From assembly GCF_003344765.1 (NCBI RefSeq), contig NZ_QPMH01000001.1:62001-126000 (forward strand): a stretch of 64,000 nt of DNA, read 5' to 3'. The position numbers were made by a program, and so were the translations under genes. Shown here piece by piece: positions 43,733-52,966 of the stretch. The notes below the pieces were generated by a model. That model saw only the letters and a program-made list of their open reading frames with translations, ran no database searches and was not told the origin of the DNA. The stretch's first letter is position 1, and each line of letters begins with the position of its first letter. This DNA comes from Ferruginivarius sediminum. Lineage in GTDB: Bacteria; Pseudomonadota; Alphaproteobacteria; Kiloniellales; Rhodovibrionaceae.

Positions 43733-43767
43733 GCACCGGGCGCGATGCCATCGCGTCCGGTGCCTTT
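43733..43767 (+). terminator. Intrinsic terminator after fhs
   Basis: A long stem: GCACCGG (43733-43739) pairs with CCGGTGC (43757-43763), with an inner CGCGA/TCGCG stem, followed by CTTTG. It lies 45 bases after the fhs stop. Confidence 0.75.
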
Positions 43768-43872
43768 GTATGCATCAGCGGCGCTTGTTCACGTATTGTA
43801 AATAACCAAGCTGTTATTATAATACCTGTTAACCCTTTTGTTCAAAATTGGGCAAAAACAGGAGCTTCCAAG

Positions 43873-44487
43873 ATGCGGGTCCTCCTTCGCGCCGCCAACG
43901 TGGCGGCGGTGGCCGCGGCACCGACGCTGGCCGCCGGCATTGTCCTTGGTGTCATCAATCCGGCTGAGGCGCAAACGCGCACCGTCCGGCTCGACGCCGT
44001 CATCGCCAAGGGTGGGGCGCCGATCAACGACGAAGTGAAGTTCGCGATCTGGTCGCTGAACGACGGAGGCTCGAAAGGCGTGATCGCACGCAGGGCTGCC
44101 GCTCCTGCCGAGGTGGCGTTGCAGCCGGGCGAATATCGCATCGTTGCCGAGTATGGTTCGGCGCGGCGCGTGCAGGACATCCGGGTCGAGGATGCTCCAT
44201 CGCAGCGACAGATGATCAACCTGAATGCCGGCGAGGTCGAGCTCAGCCTGGTTCCGCGTATCGGTGCACCGGCCGTCCGCGCGCCGATGATGTGGGAGGT
44301 ACGCCGCTATGCGCGCGGCGAAAAGAAAGGCGCGACGATTGCCAGTGTAAAGGACGATCGACCGCACCTGATGCTGCGTGAGGGCTGGTACGAGGTGGAG
44401 GTTCGCCACGGCAACGCGGCAATCACCCACACCATCGAGGTGGCGGCGGGTCAGCGCTACGACTACACGCTGGTCATGAACGAGTAG
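43873..44487 (+). CDS. Secreted 204-residue beta-rich protein (paralogue 2)
   Basis: A 204-residue exported protein, same length as its paralogue at 35504-36118. The signal peptide MRVLLRAANVAAVAAAPTLA ends near INPAEA. The mature protein repeats the same pattern: AIWSLNDGG, VIARRAAAPAEVALQPGEYR, INLNAGEVELSLVPRIGAP, MLREGWYEVEVRHGN and THTIEVAAGQRYDYTLVM. The two share most of the LNAGEV...GAP and GWYEV regions. A short AT-rich promoter region (43790-43860) precedes it. The fold is probably two beta-sandwiches; function unknown. Confidence 0.75.
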   Translation: MRVLLRAANVAAVAAAPTLAAGIVLGVINPAEAQTRTVRLDAVIAKGGAPINDEVKFAIWSLNDGGSKGVIARRAAAPAEVALQPGEYRIVAEYGSARRVQDIRVEDAPSQRQMINLNAGEVELSLVPRIGAPAVRAPMMWEVRRYARGEKKGATIASVKDDRPHLMLREGWYEVEVRHGNAAITHTIEVAAGQRYDYTLVMNE

Positions 44488-44585
44488 CGGGCAGGGGCCG
44501 CTAGGACCGGCTGGCGATGGTGGCTTTGGGGGGCGGATGCCTGTCGCCGGCCGGTTGCCCCTCGCGGACTTTGTCGGTGTATCGG

Positions 44586-44864
44586 CTATGACGGCTTGCG
44601 CACCCGCCGATAGCGGGCCAGCAGCCAGACATGGACACGCCGCCGGAACCGGCGAAGCCAGCTTACCTCGTCGGACAGGATGATCAGCCCCAGCGGCAGC
44701 ATCCACACGCCAAGCACCGGCAAAAAGCCCAACAAACCGCCGAGAATGAGCAGCCCCGCCACCCCGCGTCGCACCCAGGGGTTTCGATGCCGCTTGATTC
44801 GGCCGATTGCCTGGACCAGCCGGCGCGTCGTGTCTTCGAGGTAAGAGCGTAGCCGCTGCATCAT
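44586..44864 (-). CDS. Small inner-membrane protein (PGPGW-like)
   Basis: A 92-residue protein starting at adjacent ATGs (44864 and 44861). It has a basic amphipathic N-terminus (MMQRLRSYLEDTTRRLVQA), two hydrophobic segments (GVAGLLILGGLLGFLPVLGV and MLPLGLIILSD) and a very basic tail (RRFRRRVHVWLLARYRR). This resembles small putative transmembrane proteins of Rhodospirillales with a PGPGW-like core. No function is known. It is divergent from the acetyltransferase gene. Confidence 0.65.
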   Translation of the reverse strand: MMQRLRSYLEDTTRRLVQAIGRIKRHRNPWVRRGVAGLLILGGLLGFLPVLGVWMLPLGLIILSDEVSWLRRFRRRVHVWLLARYRRVRKPS

Positions 44865-45079
44865 TCTCGTCGTTGTGGCCGGGGACCGCCCGGCTCCCAT
44901 TGCTTGCGGGCCCCGCGGCGTCCGCGATGGCCCTGTTCGAATCGCCGTCCGCCAATTAGATGCGGATTGCCACCGCTCCGTTGAAGGCGATCCGCTTGTG
45001 ATAAGGCAGTGGCGAAAGCTCGGCTTCGCGAGTAACACTCGGATGGTAGCGGCTGCGGCGACGGATATGGCGGGAATTG

Positions 45080-45604
45080 ATGGAAAGCATCGAAATCCGT
45101 GAGACCGTGCCGGGCGATCTGGCCTTGATCGAGGCCGTCTATCGGGACGCTTTCCCGGACGAGGATCTGCTGCCTCTGGTGAGGGCGTTGTTGCAGGAAG
45201 CGCAGGTCGCTTCGTCGCTCGCCGGCCTCATCGGCTCGACTCTGGTGGGGCATGTCATCCTCACGAGATGCGACATTGCCGGCAGCAGTGACAAGGTTGC
45301 GCTCTTGGGCCCGCTCGCCGTCGACCCTGCCCGACAGAGACAGGGGATCGGCAGCGCGATCGTCCGCGCCGGCCTGCAACGGCTGGAAGATGCCGGCGTG
45401 TCCCACGTCTACGTGCTCGGCGACCCCGCTTACTACGGGCGTTTGGGTTTTGTGCCCGAGACTGTTGTCGCGCCGCCGTATCCCCTGCCGGCGGAATGGC
45501 GCGGAGCATGGCAGTCGATCAGCCTCCGCGGCGCCGAACCACCTTGCCGGGGCAAGCTTTCCGTTCCGAAGCCATGGCTCCAGCCGGCCCTGTGGGCGCC
45601 CTGA
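45080..45604 (+). CDS. GNAT family N-acetyltransferase (YhbS-like)
   Basis: A 174-residue acetyltransferase. The acetyl-CoA site is ALLGPLAVDPARQRQGIGSA, followed by the beta-4/beta-5 bulge and the motif VYVLGDPAYYGRLGF, which is typical of the YhbS subgroup. The substrate cannot be told. A TTG directly in front of the ATG at 45080 could also be used. It converges on the DUF4174 gene 55 bases away. Confidence 0.9.
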   Translation: MESIEIRETVPGDLALIEAVYRDAFPDEDLLPLVRALLQEAQVASSLAGLIGSTLVGHVILTRCDIAGSSDKVALLGPLAVDPARQRQGIGSAIVRAGLQRLEDAGVSHVYVLGDPAYYGRLGFVPETVVAPPYPLPAEWRGAWQSISLRGAEPPCRGKLSVPKPWLQPALWAP

Positions 45605-45659
45605 ACCAGCTTTCGGATCCGATGAGAATGTCTTTATAGGGCTGGTATGGAACCTGGCC

Positions 45660-46109
45660 CTAGTCATCCGGCTTGCCATCCCCGCTTCGGCGCATCTCGC
45701 GCTGACGCATCGGCATGGCGTCGATGGTTTGGAACAGCACGTTTGCCGGGATCGCCTGGGTCGAGCGCCGTTTTACCGCCCCATCCTTCCCGACGAGCAC
45801 CACTTCGAAGCGTGTTTGCGGCAAATTCAGCCGTCGCCGAATGTCGCCGCCATTCAGGTCCGCCGCTAACCGGCCGTCGACTTCGACGCGTTCATCGCCG
45901 ACAACGGCGATCACCACCATGTCACGCTCTGCAAAGCCCTCGGCGTGGTTTGCGACGACCTCTAGCTGCTGGCCATAGGCGGCGTTATCCGCCCTGGGTA
46001 CCGTCATCACGAGTGGCCGCTTCTCCCACAGGAAACGCTCCATGCCGGCCACCGCCGTGCCGCCGAAAGCTGCCGTGAATATCGCCGCCAAGAGAAGATA
46101 CCGCCGCAT
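45660..46109 (-). CDS. DUF4174 secreted protein
   Basis: A 149-residue exported protein: signal peptide MRRYLLLAAIFTAAFGGTAVA, then ERFLWEKRPLVMTVPRADN, RDMVVIAVVGDERVEVDG and RFEVVLVGKDGAVKRRS near the end. The pattern (thioredoxin-like fold without the redox cysteines) is that of DUF4174 proteins, whose function is unknown. The ATG at 46109 has an AGGAGG ribosome-binding site; an earlier frame start at 46148 is rejected. It is divergent from hutG with 109 bases between. Confidence 0.85.
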   Translation of the reverse strand: MRRYLLLAAIFTAAFGGTAVAGMERFLWEKRPLVMTVPRADNAAYGQQLEVVANHAEGFAERDMVVIAVVGDERVEVDGRLAADLNGGDIRRRLNLPQTRFEVVLVGKDGAVKRRSTQAIPANVLFQTIDAMPMRQREMRRSGDGKPDD

Positions 46110-46218
46110 CCAGACCTCCTGACGATGAATTGGACTCCGGGGCCGCATTGTCCACCCTGGACAGCGATGCCGGCCTCGCGCAGTCTGCGCGCCGTTTCGC
46201 GAAAGCAGGGAGGAGAGG

Positions 46219-47034
46219 ATGTCGGTCTACCGGATCGTGCAGGGCGACGGGCCGCTCGTTGTATCGATGCCGCATGTCGGCACGCTGATTCCGGCAGAGG
46301 TCGCCGACCGCATGACCGAGGCCGGGCGCGGCGTTCCCGACACCGACTGGCACGTAGACCGGCTTTATGCCGACATCCTGGACGACCTCAGCATTCCACG
46401 TATCGCGGCGACCTTCAGCCGTTACGTCGTCGATCTGAACCGCCCGCCCGACGGTGCGCCACTCTATCCGGGCGCGCCGGAAACAGAACTGTGCCCGACG
46501 ACGACTTTCGAAGAGGCGCCGATCTATGCCGAAGGCCAGACACCGGGCGAGGCGGAGATCGAATCGCGCCGTCGCGACTACTGGCAGCCCTACCACTTGG
46601 CGCTGGCCCAATTGCTGTTGCAGGCGAAGGACCGCTACGGCATCGCCGTGCTTTGGGATGCGCACTCGATCCGCAGCCACGTGCCGCGCTTTTTCGACGG
46701 CAAGCTGCCGGATCTGAACTTGGGCAGCCGGGGCGGCACGTCCTGCGCCGACGGGCTGCTGACCCGGCTTGCCGAGGTGGCACGCGAGGCGGAGGCCGAA
46801 ACCGGCATCTCCCACGTCGTCGACGGCCGCTTCAAGGGCGGCTTCATCACCAAGAGCTATGGCCGCCCGGACGAGAACACGCATGCCGTCCAGCTTGAGC
46901 TGTCGCAGGCGACCTATATGGACGAGGCGCCGCCGTGGACGTTCCGCGAGGATCTGGCGGACGGCATCCGACCGGTACTGCGGCGCATGCTTGAGACCGC
47001 GCGGGACTGGGCGCTGGCGCAGGCGAAAGGGTAG
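46219..47034 (+). CDS. hutG: N-formylglutamate deformylase
   Basis: A 271-residue enzyme that hydrolyses N-formyl-L-glutamate to glutamate and formate, the last step of the five-step histidine degradation route. Family blocks: VSMPHVGTLIPAEVADRM, DTDWHVDRLYADILD, RYVVDLNRPPDGAPLYPG, WDAHSIRSHVPRFF and GRFKGGFITKSYGRP. The ribosome-binding site GGAGAGG is adjacent to the ATG. It converges on hutI with only 8 bases between the stops. The hutH and hutU genes are not in the window. Confidence 0.95.
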   Translation: MSVYRIVQGDGPLVVSMPHVGTLIPAEVADRMTEAGRGVPDTDWHVDRLYADILDDLSIPRIAATFSRYVVDLNRPPDGAPLYPGAPETELCPTTTFEEAPIYAEGQTPGEAEIESRRRDYWQPYHLALAQLLLQAKDRYGIAVLWDAHSIRSHVPRFFDGKLPDLNLGSRGGTSCADGLLTRLAEVAREAEAETGISHVVDGRFKGGFITKSYGRPDENTHAVQLELSQATYMDEAPPWTFREDLADGIRPVLRRMLETARDWALAQAKG

Positions 47035-47042
47035 GCAGCGTC

Positions 47043-48269
47043 TTATACCTGCCGCACGCGGCCGTCCTTTACGGCATAGGCCAGAGGGTTGAAGCCGACC
47101 CGGTAGGCCAGTTCCGCCGGGTGGTCGATATCCCAGACACAGAGGTCGGCGCGCTTGCCGACCTCCAGCGTGCCACGGTCGTCCGCAAGACCAAGGGCAC
47201 GGGCGGCGTTGCGGGTGACGCCGGCCAGCGCCTCTTCCGGCGTCAGGCGGAACAGCGTACAGCCCATCGACAGCATCAGCAGCAGGGACGTCACCGGCGA
47301 GCTGCCGGGGTTGCTGTCGGTGGCGAGCGCCATCGGCACGCCCGCCCGGCGAAAGGCGGCGACAGGCGGCTGTTGCGTTTCGCGCAGGCAGTAGAACGCG
47401 CCGGGCAGCAATGTGGCGACCGTACCGGCCCTGGCCATTGCGGCGACGCTCTCCTCGCTCGTGTATTCCACATGATCCGCCGAGAGCGCGCCGTACTTCG
47501 CGGCGAGACCCGCGCCGCCCAGGTCGGACAACTGGTCGGCGTGCAGCTTCACGGGCAGGTCGTGGCGCCGGGCGGCGGACAGAACGCGTTCGGTCTGCTC
47601 GGGCGTGAAGGCGATGGTTTCGCAGAACGCGTCGACGGCATCGGCAAGCCCGGTTTCCGCCACGTCGGGCAACATGGTCTCGATCACGTAGGAGATATAT
47701 CCATCGGCATCGCCCTCGAACTCCGGGGGCAGGGCGTGCGCGCCCAGGAAGGTGGTGATCACCTCGATCGGGAAGCTTTCGCCGAGCCGCCGGGCGACGC
47801 TGAGTTGACGGGCCTCGGCCGCGCTTTCCAGGCCATAGCCCGACTTGATCTCGACCGTCGTAACACCCTCGGCCATCAGCGCTTTCAGGCGCGGGACGGC
47901 GTCGCGGTAAAGGGCCGCGTCATCCGCTTCCCGCGTGGCGCGGACGGTGGAAAGTATCCCGCCGCCGGCGCGCGCGATCTCGGCATAGCTGGCGCCCTCG
48001 AGCCGCTGCTCGAACTCGCGCGCACGATTGCCGCCATAGACGAGGTGCGTGTGGCAGTCGATGAAGCCCGGCGTGATCCAGCGGCCGTCGATCCAGTGCA
48101 CCTGCTTTGCCAGCGCCGCGGGTGGGCCTTCAAGGTCGTCGTGCCGGCCGATCCAGGCGATGCGACCGTCCTGCACGGCAATCGCGCCGTCCTCAAGCAT
48201 GCCATAGGGCCGGCCGCCGGCCGTCATCGTGGCAAGGCGCGCATCCAGCCAAAGTACATCCCACATCAT
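47043..48269 (-). CDS. hutI: Imidazolonepropionase
   Basis: A 408-residue metal-dependent amidohydrolase that opens 4-imidazolone-5-propionate to N-formimino-L-glutamate. It has the metal site [21 protein letters not shown] (first His pair), [16 protein letters not shown] with a conserved His, and the late Asp in [12 protein letters not shown]. Adjacent ATGs at 48269 and 48266 follow AGGAGG; I chose the first. It is divergent from hutF (106 bases apart) and convergent with hutG. Confidence 0.95.
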   Translation of the reverse strand: MMWDVLWLDARLATMTAGGRPYGMLEDGAIAVQDGRIAWIGRHDDLEGPPAALAKQVHWIDGRWITPGFIDCHTHLVYGGNRAREFEQRLEGASYAEIARAGGGILSTVRATREADDAALYRDAVPRLKALMAEGVTTVEIKSGYGLESAAEARQLSVARRLGESFPIEVITTFLGAHALPPEFEGDADGYISYVIETMLPDVAETGLADAVDAFCETIAFTPEQTERVLSAARRHDLPVKLHADQLSDLGGAGLAAKYGALSADHVEYTSEESVAAMARAGTVATLLPGAFYCLRETQQPPVAAFRRAGVPMALATDSNPGSSPVTSLLLMLSMGCTLFRLTPEEALAGVTRNAARALGLADDRGTLEVGKRADLCVWDIDHPAELAYRVGFNPLAYAVKDGRVRQV

Positions 48270-48375
48270 GCAGCCTCCTAAGCCCGGCCAATCACGCGGT
48301 TCCGCCCATCCGCCTTCAGTCGCGCGGTTGTGGCGACCGACCATCCCCCTTAAGCTCCAGCGCCAGTGCGACGCA

Positions 48376-49773
48376 ATGGATTTCGCCATGCAGCAGCTTT
48401 TCGCCGAACGCGCGCTTCTGCCCGATGGTTGGGCGCGCGACGTCCGCCTCGATATCGACGACAAGGGCGAACTGCTCGCCGTCACGCCCGGCGCCGATTG
48501 GGACGGGGCGGAGCGGCTTGCCGGACCCGTCATGCCGGGAATCCCGAACCTGCACAGCCACGCCTTCCAACGCGCGATGGCAGGTCTGGCGGAACGCGCG
48601 GCCGGCGAGGACAGCTTCTGGTCCTGGCGCGAGGTGATGTATCGCTTCGTCGGAAGCCTGACGCCGGAACAGGTGGAGGCCATCGCCGCACAGCTGTACC
48701 TCGAGATGCTGAAGGCCGGTTATACTTCGGTCGGCGAGTTTCACTACCTGCACCACGATCCCGAGGGCCTGCCGTACCAGGACGTCGCGGAGATGGCTTG
48801 GCGCGTGCTATCGGCGGCGCGGCGCAGTGGCATAGGCTGCACGCTGCTGCCGGTGCTTTACGGCTATGGGGGATTCGGCGGCAGGCCGGCCGGCGCGGGG
48901 CAGCGGCGTTTCCTGAACGAGCCGGAACGCCTGCTGCGCCTGATCGCCAAGGTACGCGAGGCGACCGCCGACGATCCGCAGGTGAGAGTCGGCCTGGCGC
49001 CGCATTCGCTGCGCGCCGTGACGCCGGAAACGCTGCGCGATGTGCTGTCGGGGCTGAACGGCCTCGATCCGCGCGCGCCGATCCACATTCACGTCGCGGA
49101 GCAGATGGCAGAGGTCGACGCCTGCAACGAATGGACGGGCAAGCGTCCGGTCGAATACCTTCTGGACGGCGGCGCGGAGCTGGACGAGCGCTGGTGCCTC
49201 GTTCACTGCACCCACACGACGGAAGACGAGGTGCGGCGGTTGGCCGCGACTGGCGCCGTTGCTGGCCTGTGCCCGACGACCGAGGCGAACCTGGGCGACG
49301 GGCTGTTCCCGGCCGCCGATTTCCTGGCCGCCGGGGGCCGCTTCGGCATCGGCAGCGACAGCCATATCTCGATCAGTCCGGTGGAGGAATTGCGCTGGCT
49401 GGAATACGGCCAGCGCCTGTTCGCGCAGCAGCGCAATGTCCTGCAGACCGAGGCCCACGGCGGCTCCGTCGGCGCGACGCTCGTACATGGCGCGCTGGCC
49501 GGCGGGGCGCAGGCGCTGGGCCGGCCCATAGGCCGGCTGGCGGCGGGCTACCGGGCGGACTTGGTGGTACTGGACGACGGCCTTCCGACGCTGGCGGGGC
49601 GGACGGACGAGCAGTTGCTGGACGCCGTCGTCTTTGCCGGAAACGAGAACCCGGTGCGCGACGTCATGGCGGGCGGCCGCTGGGTAGTAAGGGACCGACG
49701 GCACGAGGCTGAGCGCGAGGTTTTGGACGGCTACCGTACGGTGGTGGCCGAACTCTTGGGGGAGGCGGCGTAG
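48376..49773 (+). CDS. hutF: Formimidoylglutamate deiminase
   Basis: A 465-residue amidohydrolase that converts N-formimino-L-glutamate to N-formyl-L-glutamate and ammonia; with HutG it defines the HutF/HutG version of histidine degradation. Motifs: [18 protein letters not shown] (metal His pair), [39 protein letters not shown] and [19 protein letters not shown] (cut to [15 protein letters not shown]). The start is either ATG 48376 or 48388; neither has a strong ribosome-binding site. An ornithine cyclodeaminase gene follows after 5 bases, so they are cotranscribed. Confidence 0.95.
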   Translation: MDFAMQQLFAERALLPDGWARDVRLDIDDKGELLAVTPGADWDGAERLAGPVMPGIPNLHSHAFQRAMAGLAERAAGEDSFWSWREVMYRFVGSLTPEQVEAIAAQLYLEMLKAGYTSVGEFHYLHHDPEGLPYQDVAEMAWRVLSAARRSGIGCTLLPVLYGYGGFGGRPAGAGQRRFLNEPERLLRLIAKVREATADDPQVRVGLAPHSLRAVTPETLRDVLSGLNGLDPRAPIHIHVAEQMAEVDACNEWTGKRPVEYLLDGGAELDERWCLVHCTHTTEDEVRRLAATGAVAGLCPTTEANLGDGLFPAADFLAAGGRFGIGSDSHISISPVEELRWLEYGQRLFAQQRNVLQTEAHGGSVGATLVHGALAGGAQALGRPIGRLAAGYRADLVVLDDGLPTLAGRTDEQLLDAVVFAGNENPVRDVMAGGRWVVRDRRHEAEREVLDGYRTVVAELLGEAA

Positions 49774-49778
49774 AGGGT

Positions 49779-50780
49779 ATGCACGATCTCGGTTTCACCT
49801 ATCTCAACGGCCCCGATATCGACGGGCTGGGGCTGAGCGACGACGACATCCTGGCGGCGGTTGAGAGGGGGCTGGTGGCGCAGGGGCGGGGCGAGACGGT
49901 GATCGAGCCGCGCGTCCACCTTGAGCCGGACCCGGCGTTCAACGGACACTTCAACGTGCTGCGCGGCTATATCGCGCCGATGAACCTGGCTGGCGTGAAG
50001 ATCGTCGGTGACTACGTCGACAACTACAAGATGGGCCTGCCTTCGGAGATGGCGCTTCTGAACCTGTTCGACCCGCGCACCGGCATGCCGGTCGCGCTTC
50101 TGGATGCCACCGCCATTACCGAGATGCGCACCGGCGCGCTGACCGCGCTGGGCGCGAAGTACCTGGGGCCGAAGACGGCCAGGGTGCTGGGCCATGTCGG
50201 CGCGCGCGGGACGGCGTACTGGAACGTGCGGCTTCTCGACCGCCTCTATGATTTCGACGAAATCCGGGTCCACTCCCGCCGCCCAGATAGCCGGCAGGGC
50301 TTCGCCGACCGCCTGAGCCGGGATCTGGGCAAGCCGGTGCGTGCGGTCGACAGCTGGCAGGCCTGCCTGGAGGGTGCGGACGTGATGGTCGAAGCCTCGC
50401 GCCTGACGCAGCCCGAGCCGCTGTTCCGGACCGAATGGGTGAAGCCGGGGGCTTTCGTCGTGCCCTACGGCACGATGTCGGCGGTGGAGCTGTCGCTGAC
50501 GGATGTGATGGACAAGATCGTCGTCGACGACTGGGGCCAGTGCAAGGGCGGCAAGCTGGGCTCCCTGCGCGCCCATGTCGAAAGCGGCAAGCTGAGCGAG
50601 GCGAACCTGCACGCGGAGTTGTGCCAGATCGCGGTCGGCGAGAAGCCGGGCCGGGAGCGCGCGAACGAGACGACCCTGTTCTGGCATCGCGGCCTGTCGC
50701 TTTCCGACATCGCGCTGGGCCACGCGATGCTGGAGAAGGCGCGGGCAAGCGGCGTCGGACAGTCGCTGCAGTACGCATAA
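49779..50780 (+). CDS. Ornithine cyclodeaminase family protein
   Basis: A 333-residue member of the ornithine cyclodeaminase/mu-crystallin family, NAD(P)-dependent. Blocks: GDYVDNYKMGLPSEMALLNL, ALLDATAITEMRTGALTALG, the Rossmann region (RVLGHVGARGTAYWNVRLLD; the glycine motif is GHVGARG rather than GxGxxG) and VDDWGQCKGGKLGSL. It would turn ornithine into proline and ammonia or act on a related amino or imino acid. It is five bases downstream of hutF. Proline made here could be oxidised by the PutA encoded at 31.7 kb. The true substrate is uncertain, as this family is broad. Confidence 0.88.
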   Translation: MHDLGFTYLNGPDIDGLGLSDDDILAAVERGLVAQGRGETVIEPRVHLEPDPAFNGHFNVLRGYIAPMNLAGVKIVGDYVDNYKMGLPSEMALLNLFDPRTGMPVALLDATAITEMRTGALTALGAKYLGPKTARVLGHVGARGTAYWNVRLLDRLYDFDEIRVHSRRPDSRQGFADRLSRDLGKPVRAVDSWQACLEGADVMVEASRLTQPEPLFRTEWVKPGAFVVPYGTMSAVELSLTDVMDKIVVDDWGQCKGGKLGSLRAHVESGKLSEANLHAELCQIAVGEKPGRERANETTLFWHRGLSLSDIALGHAMLEKARASGVGQSLQYA

Positions 50781-50864
50781 GTCTGCAGGCAAACGTCGCC
50801 TTTGCTTTCCGGCCCGTTCGTCGCCACTTTACGCGCTGTCTCACTGGGGTAGGGAGATAGCCAG

Positions 50865-52058
50865 GTGCATCGGCCGGCAAGCGGGCAGCATGCCCCGAAC
50901 GGGCAGCGGCGGGCGCGGGACGTGCGTATCGACGTCTTCCGCGGCGTGGCGATGTTCATCATCTTCATCGCCCACGTCCACGCGAACCCGTGGAACGACT
51001 GGATACCAGCCCGCTTCGGCCCCTCCGACGCGGCGGAGTGGTTCGTCTTCTGCTCCGGCTTCGCATCGGCGGTGGCGTTCGGCGGCATGTTCGTCCGCCG
51101 CGGCTTCGCTATCGGTGCGGCCCGCGTGCTGTACCGATGCTGGCAGATCTACTGGGCGCAGATCGGGCTGTTTCTGTTCGTGGCGGCCACGGTCGCGGCG
51201 GGAAGCTGGTACTTCGAACGCGACTACGTCGGCCAGCTGAATCTCTACCCGTTTTTCGAGGAGCCGATGCAGGGGCTGTTCGGCCTGTTCAGCCTGACCT
51301 ACGTGCCGAACTACTTCGACATACTGCCGATGTACACGGCGATCCTGGCGATGCTGCCGGCCCTGATGGCGCTGCGCCGGTTGCACTCTTACGCCGCGCT
51401 GCTGGCACCGCCGCTGCTGTGGGCGGCCAACCGGGCGTTCGGCTTCGACCTGCCGGCGGAGTGGTGGTCGGATCGGCCCTGGTTCTTCAACCCCTTCGGC
51501 TGGCAGCTCATTTTCTTCACGGGTTTCGCCTTCGCCTCGGGCTGGCTGAAGCCGCCGGCATCGGACAGGCGCCTGATCGCGGTGTCAGCCGCCTACCTCG
51601 TCTTCATGGTGGCGATGAACTGGTCGCCGATCTGGACCAACGTCGAGATCATCGGCAAGGTCAGCACGGCGCTTCTCTGGGGCTTCGAGAAGACGGACTT
51701 CGGCATCCTGCGCTATCTGCACTTCCTGGCCATTGCTTATCTGCTGCGCTGCGCCTTCCTAGGCCGGGAACACCTGCTACATACCGCGCCCTTCGCGGTG
51801 CTGCGCAAGGTGGGGCAGCAGGCGCTGGCGGTTTTCGTCACCTCGATGGTGCTGGCGCGCATCGCCGGGATGTTGCTGGACGAGTTCGGGCGGTCCCTCT
51901 TCACGACCGCAGCGGTCAACCTTACGGGCTTCGTCCTGCTGGCGCTGACCGCTTATGTCGTCGCATGGTTCAAGGGGGAGCCGTGGCGCAAGCCGGCGCC
52001 GGAGGCCCAGCCGGAACCAAGTTTACAGGTTCTGGCGGGCCGACCTGAAACACGGTAA
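50865..52058 (+). CDS. OpgC-like inner-membrane acyltransferase
   Basis: A 397-residue polytopic membrane protein of the OpgC/acyltransferase_3 group. The first helix region has the family hallmark RDVRIDVFRGVAMFIIFIAH with the conserved Arg/His; about ten hydrophobic segments follow, and LRYLHFLAIAYLLRCAF lies in the second half. OpgC succinylates periplasmic glucans in other bacteria. Here the acceptor is unknown. The start is a GTG at 50865 behind TAGGGAGAT. It ends two inverted-repeat half-sites before a LysR gene and may be cotranscribed with it. Confidence 0.88.
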   Translation: MHRPASGQHAPNGQRRARDVRIDVFRGVAMFIIFIAHVHANPWNDWIPARFGPSDAAEWFVFCSGFASAVAFGGMFVRRGFAIGAARVLYRCWQIYWAQIGLFLFVAATVAAGSWYFERDYVGQLNLYPFFEEPMQGLFGLFSLTYVPNYFDILPMYTAILAMLPALMALRRLHSYAALLAPPLLWAANRAFGFDLPAEWWSDRPWFFNPFGWQLIFFTGFAFASGWLKPPASDRRLIAVSAAYLVFMVAMNWSPIWTNVEIIGKVSTALLWGFEKTDFGILRYLHFLAIAYLLRCAFLGREHLLHTAPFAVLRKVGQQALAVFVTSMVLARIAGMLLDEFGRSLFTTAAVNLTGFVLLALTAYVVAWFKGEPWRKPAPEAQPEPSLQVLAGRPETR

Positions 52059-52083
52059 TATCGATCGGAATTTTCGATCGATA
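52059..52083. promoter_or_regulatory. Inverted repeat, first copy: candidate LysR operator
   Basis: TATCGATCG (52059-52067) and CGATCGATA (52075-52083) form a perfect 9-bp inverted repeat with a 7-base AT-rich spacer. The core GATCGGAATTTTCGATC recurs after the lysR gene. It begins right after the opgC-like stop codon and ends 10 bases before the lysR start, a typical position for autoregulation. It lacks a T run, so it is not a good terminator. Confidence 0.6.
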
Positions 52084-52093
52084 GGCCCGCCGC

Positions 52094-52966
52094 ATGCAGC
52101 TCGACGCCATCCGCACGTTCATTGCCGTCACCGAGACCGGCAACTTCCACGAGGCGGCGAAGCGCCTGAACGTCACGCAATCCACCGTCAGCGCCCGCAT
52201 CCGCGCCCTGGAAGAGGGGCTCGGTCGCACGCTGTTTACGCGCAGCAAGGCCGGCGTCGATATGACCGAGCCGGGGCGGCAGTTTGCCCGCTACGCCGCC
52301 AACATGATGCGCCTTTGGCAGCGCGCGCAGCACGACGTCGGCCTGTCACACGGCTTTCGCAGCAGCTTCGGCCTGGGCTCGCAGGTCAGTCTTTGGGATC
52401 GCCTCGTCCTGCGCTGGATCCCCTGGATGCGGCAGGCGGCGCCGGACGTAGCCCTTCGGGTGGATGCCGACAACTCGCCCACGCTTCAGCGCCATGTGGC
52501 CGACGGCGTTCTCGACATCGCCGTGATGTACCAGCCGCGCCGCCGCGCCGGCCTCGCGGTCGAGCAGCTTCTGGTGGAGACGCTGGTGATGGTTTCGACC
52601 CGACCGGATGCAGGTCAGAACTGGCGGGACGATTACGTCTTCGTGCACTGGGGCCGCGACTTCGAGATTGCCCATACCGAGAACTTTCCCGACCTGGGCA
52701 CGCCCGCCGTGTCCGCCGGGCTGGGCGCGCTGGGTCTGCGCTATATCCTGGAGAATGGCGGCAGCGCCTATTTTCCGATCCGAATCGCCCGCCCTTATCT
52801 GACCGACGGACGCCTGCACCGCGTTTCCGGCACGCCGACAATGCAGCGCACGGCCTATGTCGTCTACGACCCCTCCACACCGAATCGTGACGTGCTGGAT
52901 CGTGCCCTTTTGGGCCTGCGCGAGGTCGCGGCGGCGGGGCAGGCGGAGGATCGAACGGCCGTGTGA
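52094..52966 (+). CDS. LysR family transcriptional regulator
   Basis: A 290-residue regulator. The winged HTH is at the N-terminus (MQLDAIRTFIAVTETGNFHE, AAKRLNVTQSTVSARIRALE, LGRTLFTRSKAGVDMTEPG). The effector domain is less typical, with WDRLVLRWIPWMRQAAPDV and DIAVMYQPRRRAGLAVEQL. It lies between an OpgC-like gene and a DUF1127 gene, with a copy of the same 17-bp inverted repeat on each side. It has no clear ribosome-binding site. Confidence 0.92.
   Translation: MQLDAIRTFIAVTETGNFHEAAKRLNVTQSTVSARIRALEEGLGRTLFTRSKAGVDMTEPGRQFARYAANMMRLWQRAQHDVGLSHGFRSSFGLGSQVSLWDRLVLRWIPWMRQAAPDVALRVDADNSPTLQRHVADGVLDIAVMYQPRRRAGLAVEQLLVETLVMVSTRPDAGQNWRDDYVFVHWGRDFEIAHTENFPDLGTPAVSAGLGALGLRYILENGGSAYFPIRIARPYLTDGRLHRVSGTPTMQRTAYVVYDPSTPNRDVLDRALLGLREVAAAGQAEDRTAV

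Noticed and set aside
52059-52083. Terminator for the opgC-like gene
   Set aside because: The stem is AT-rich, no T run follows, and the same sequence recurs on the other side of lysR, which fits an operator better.
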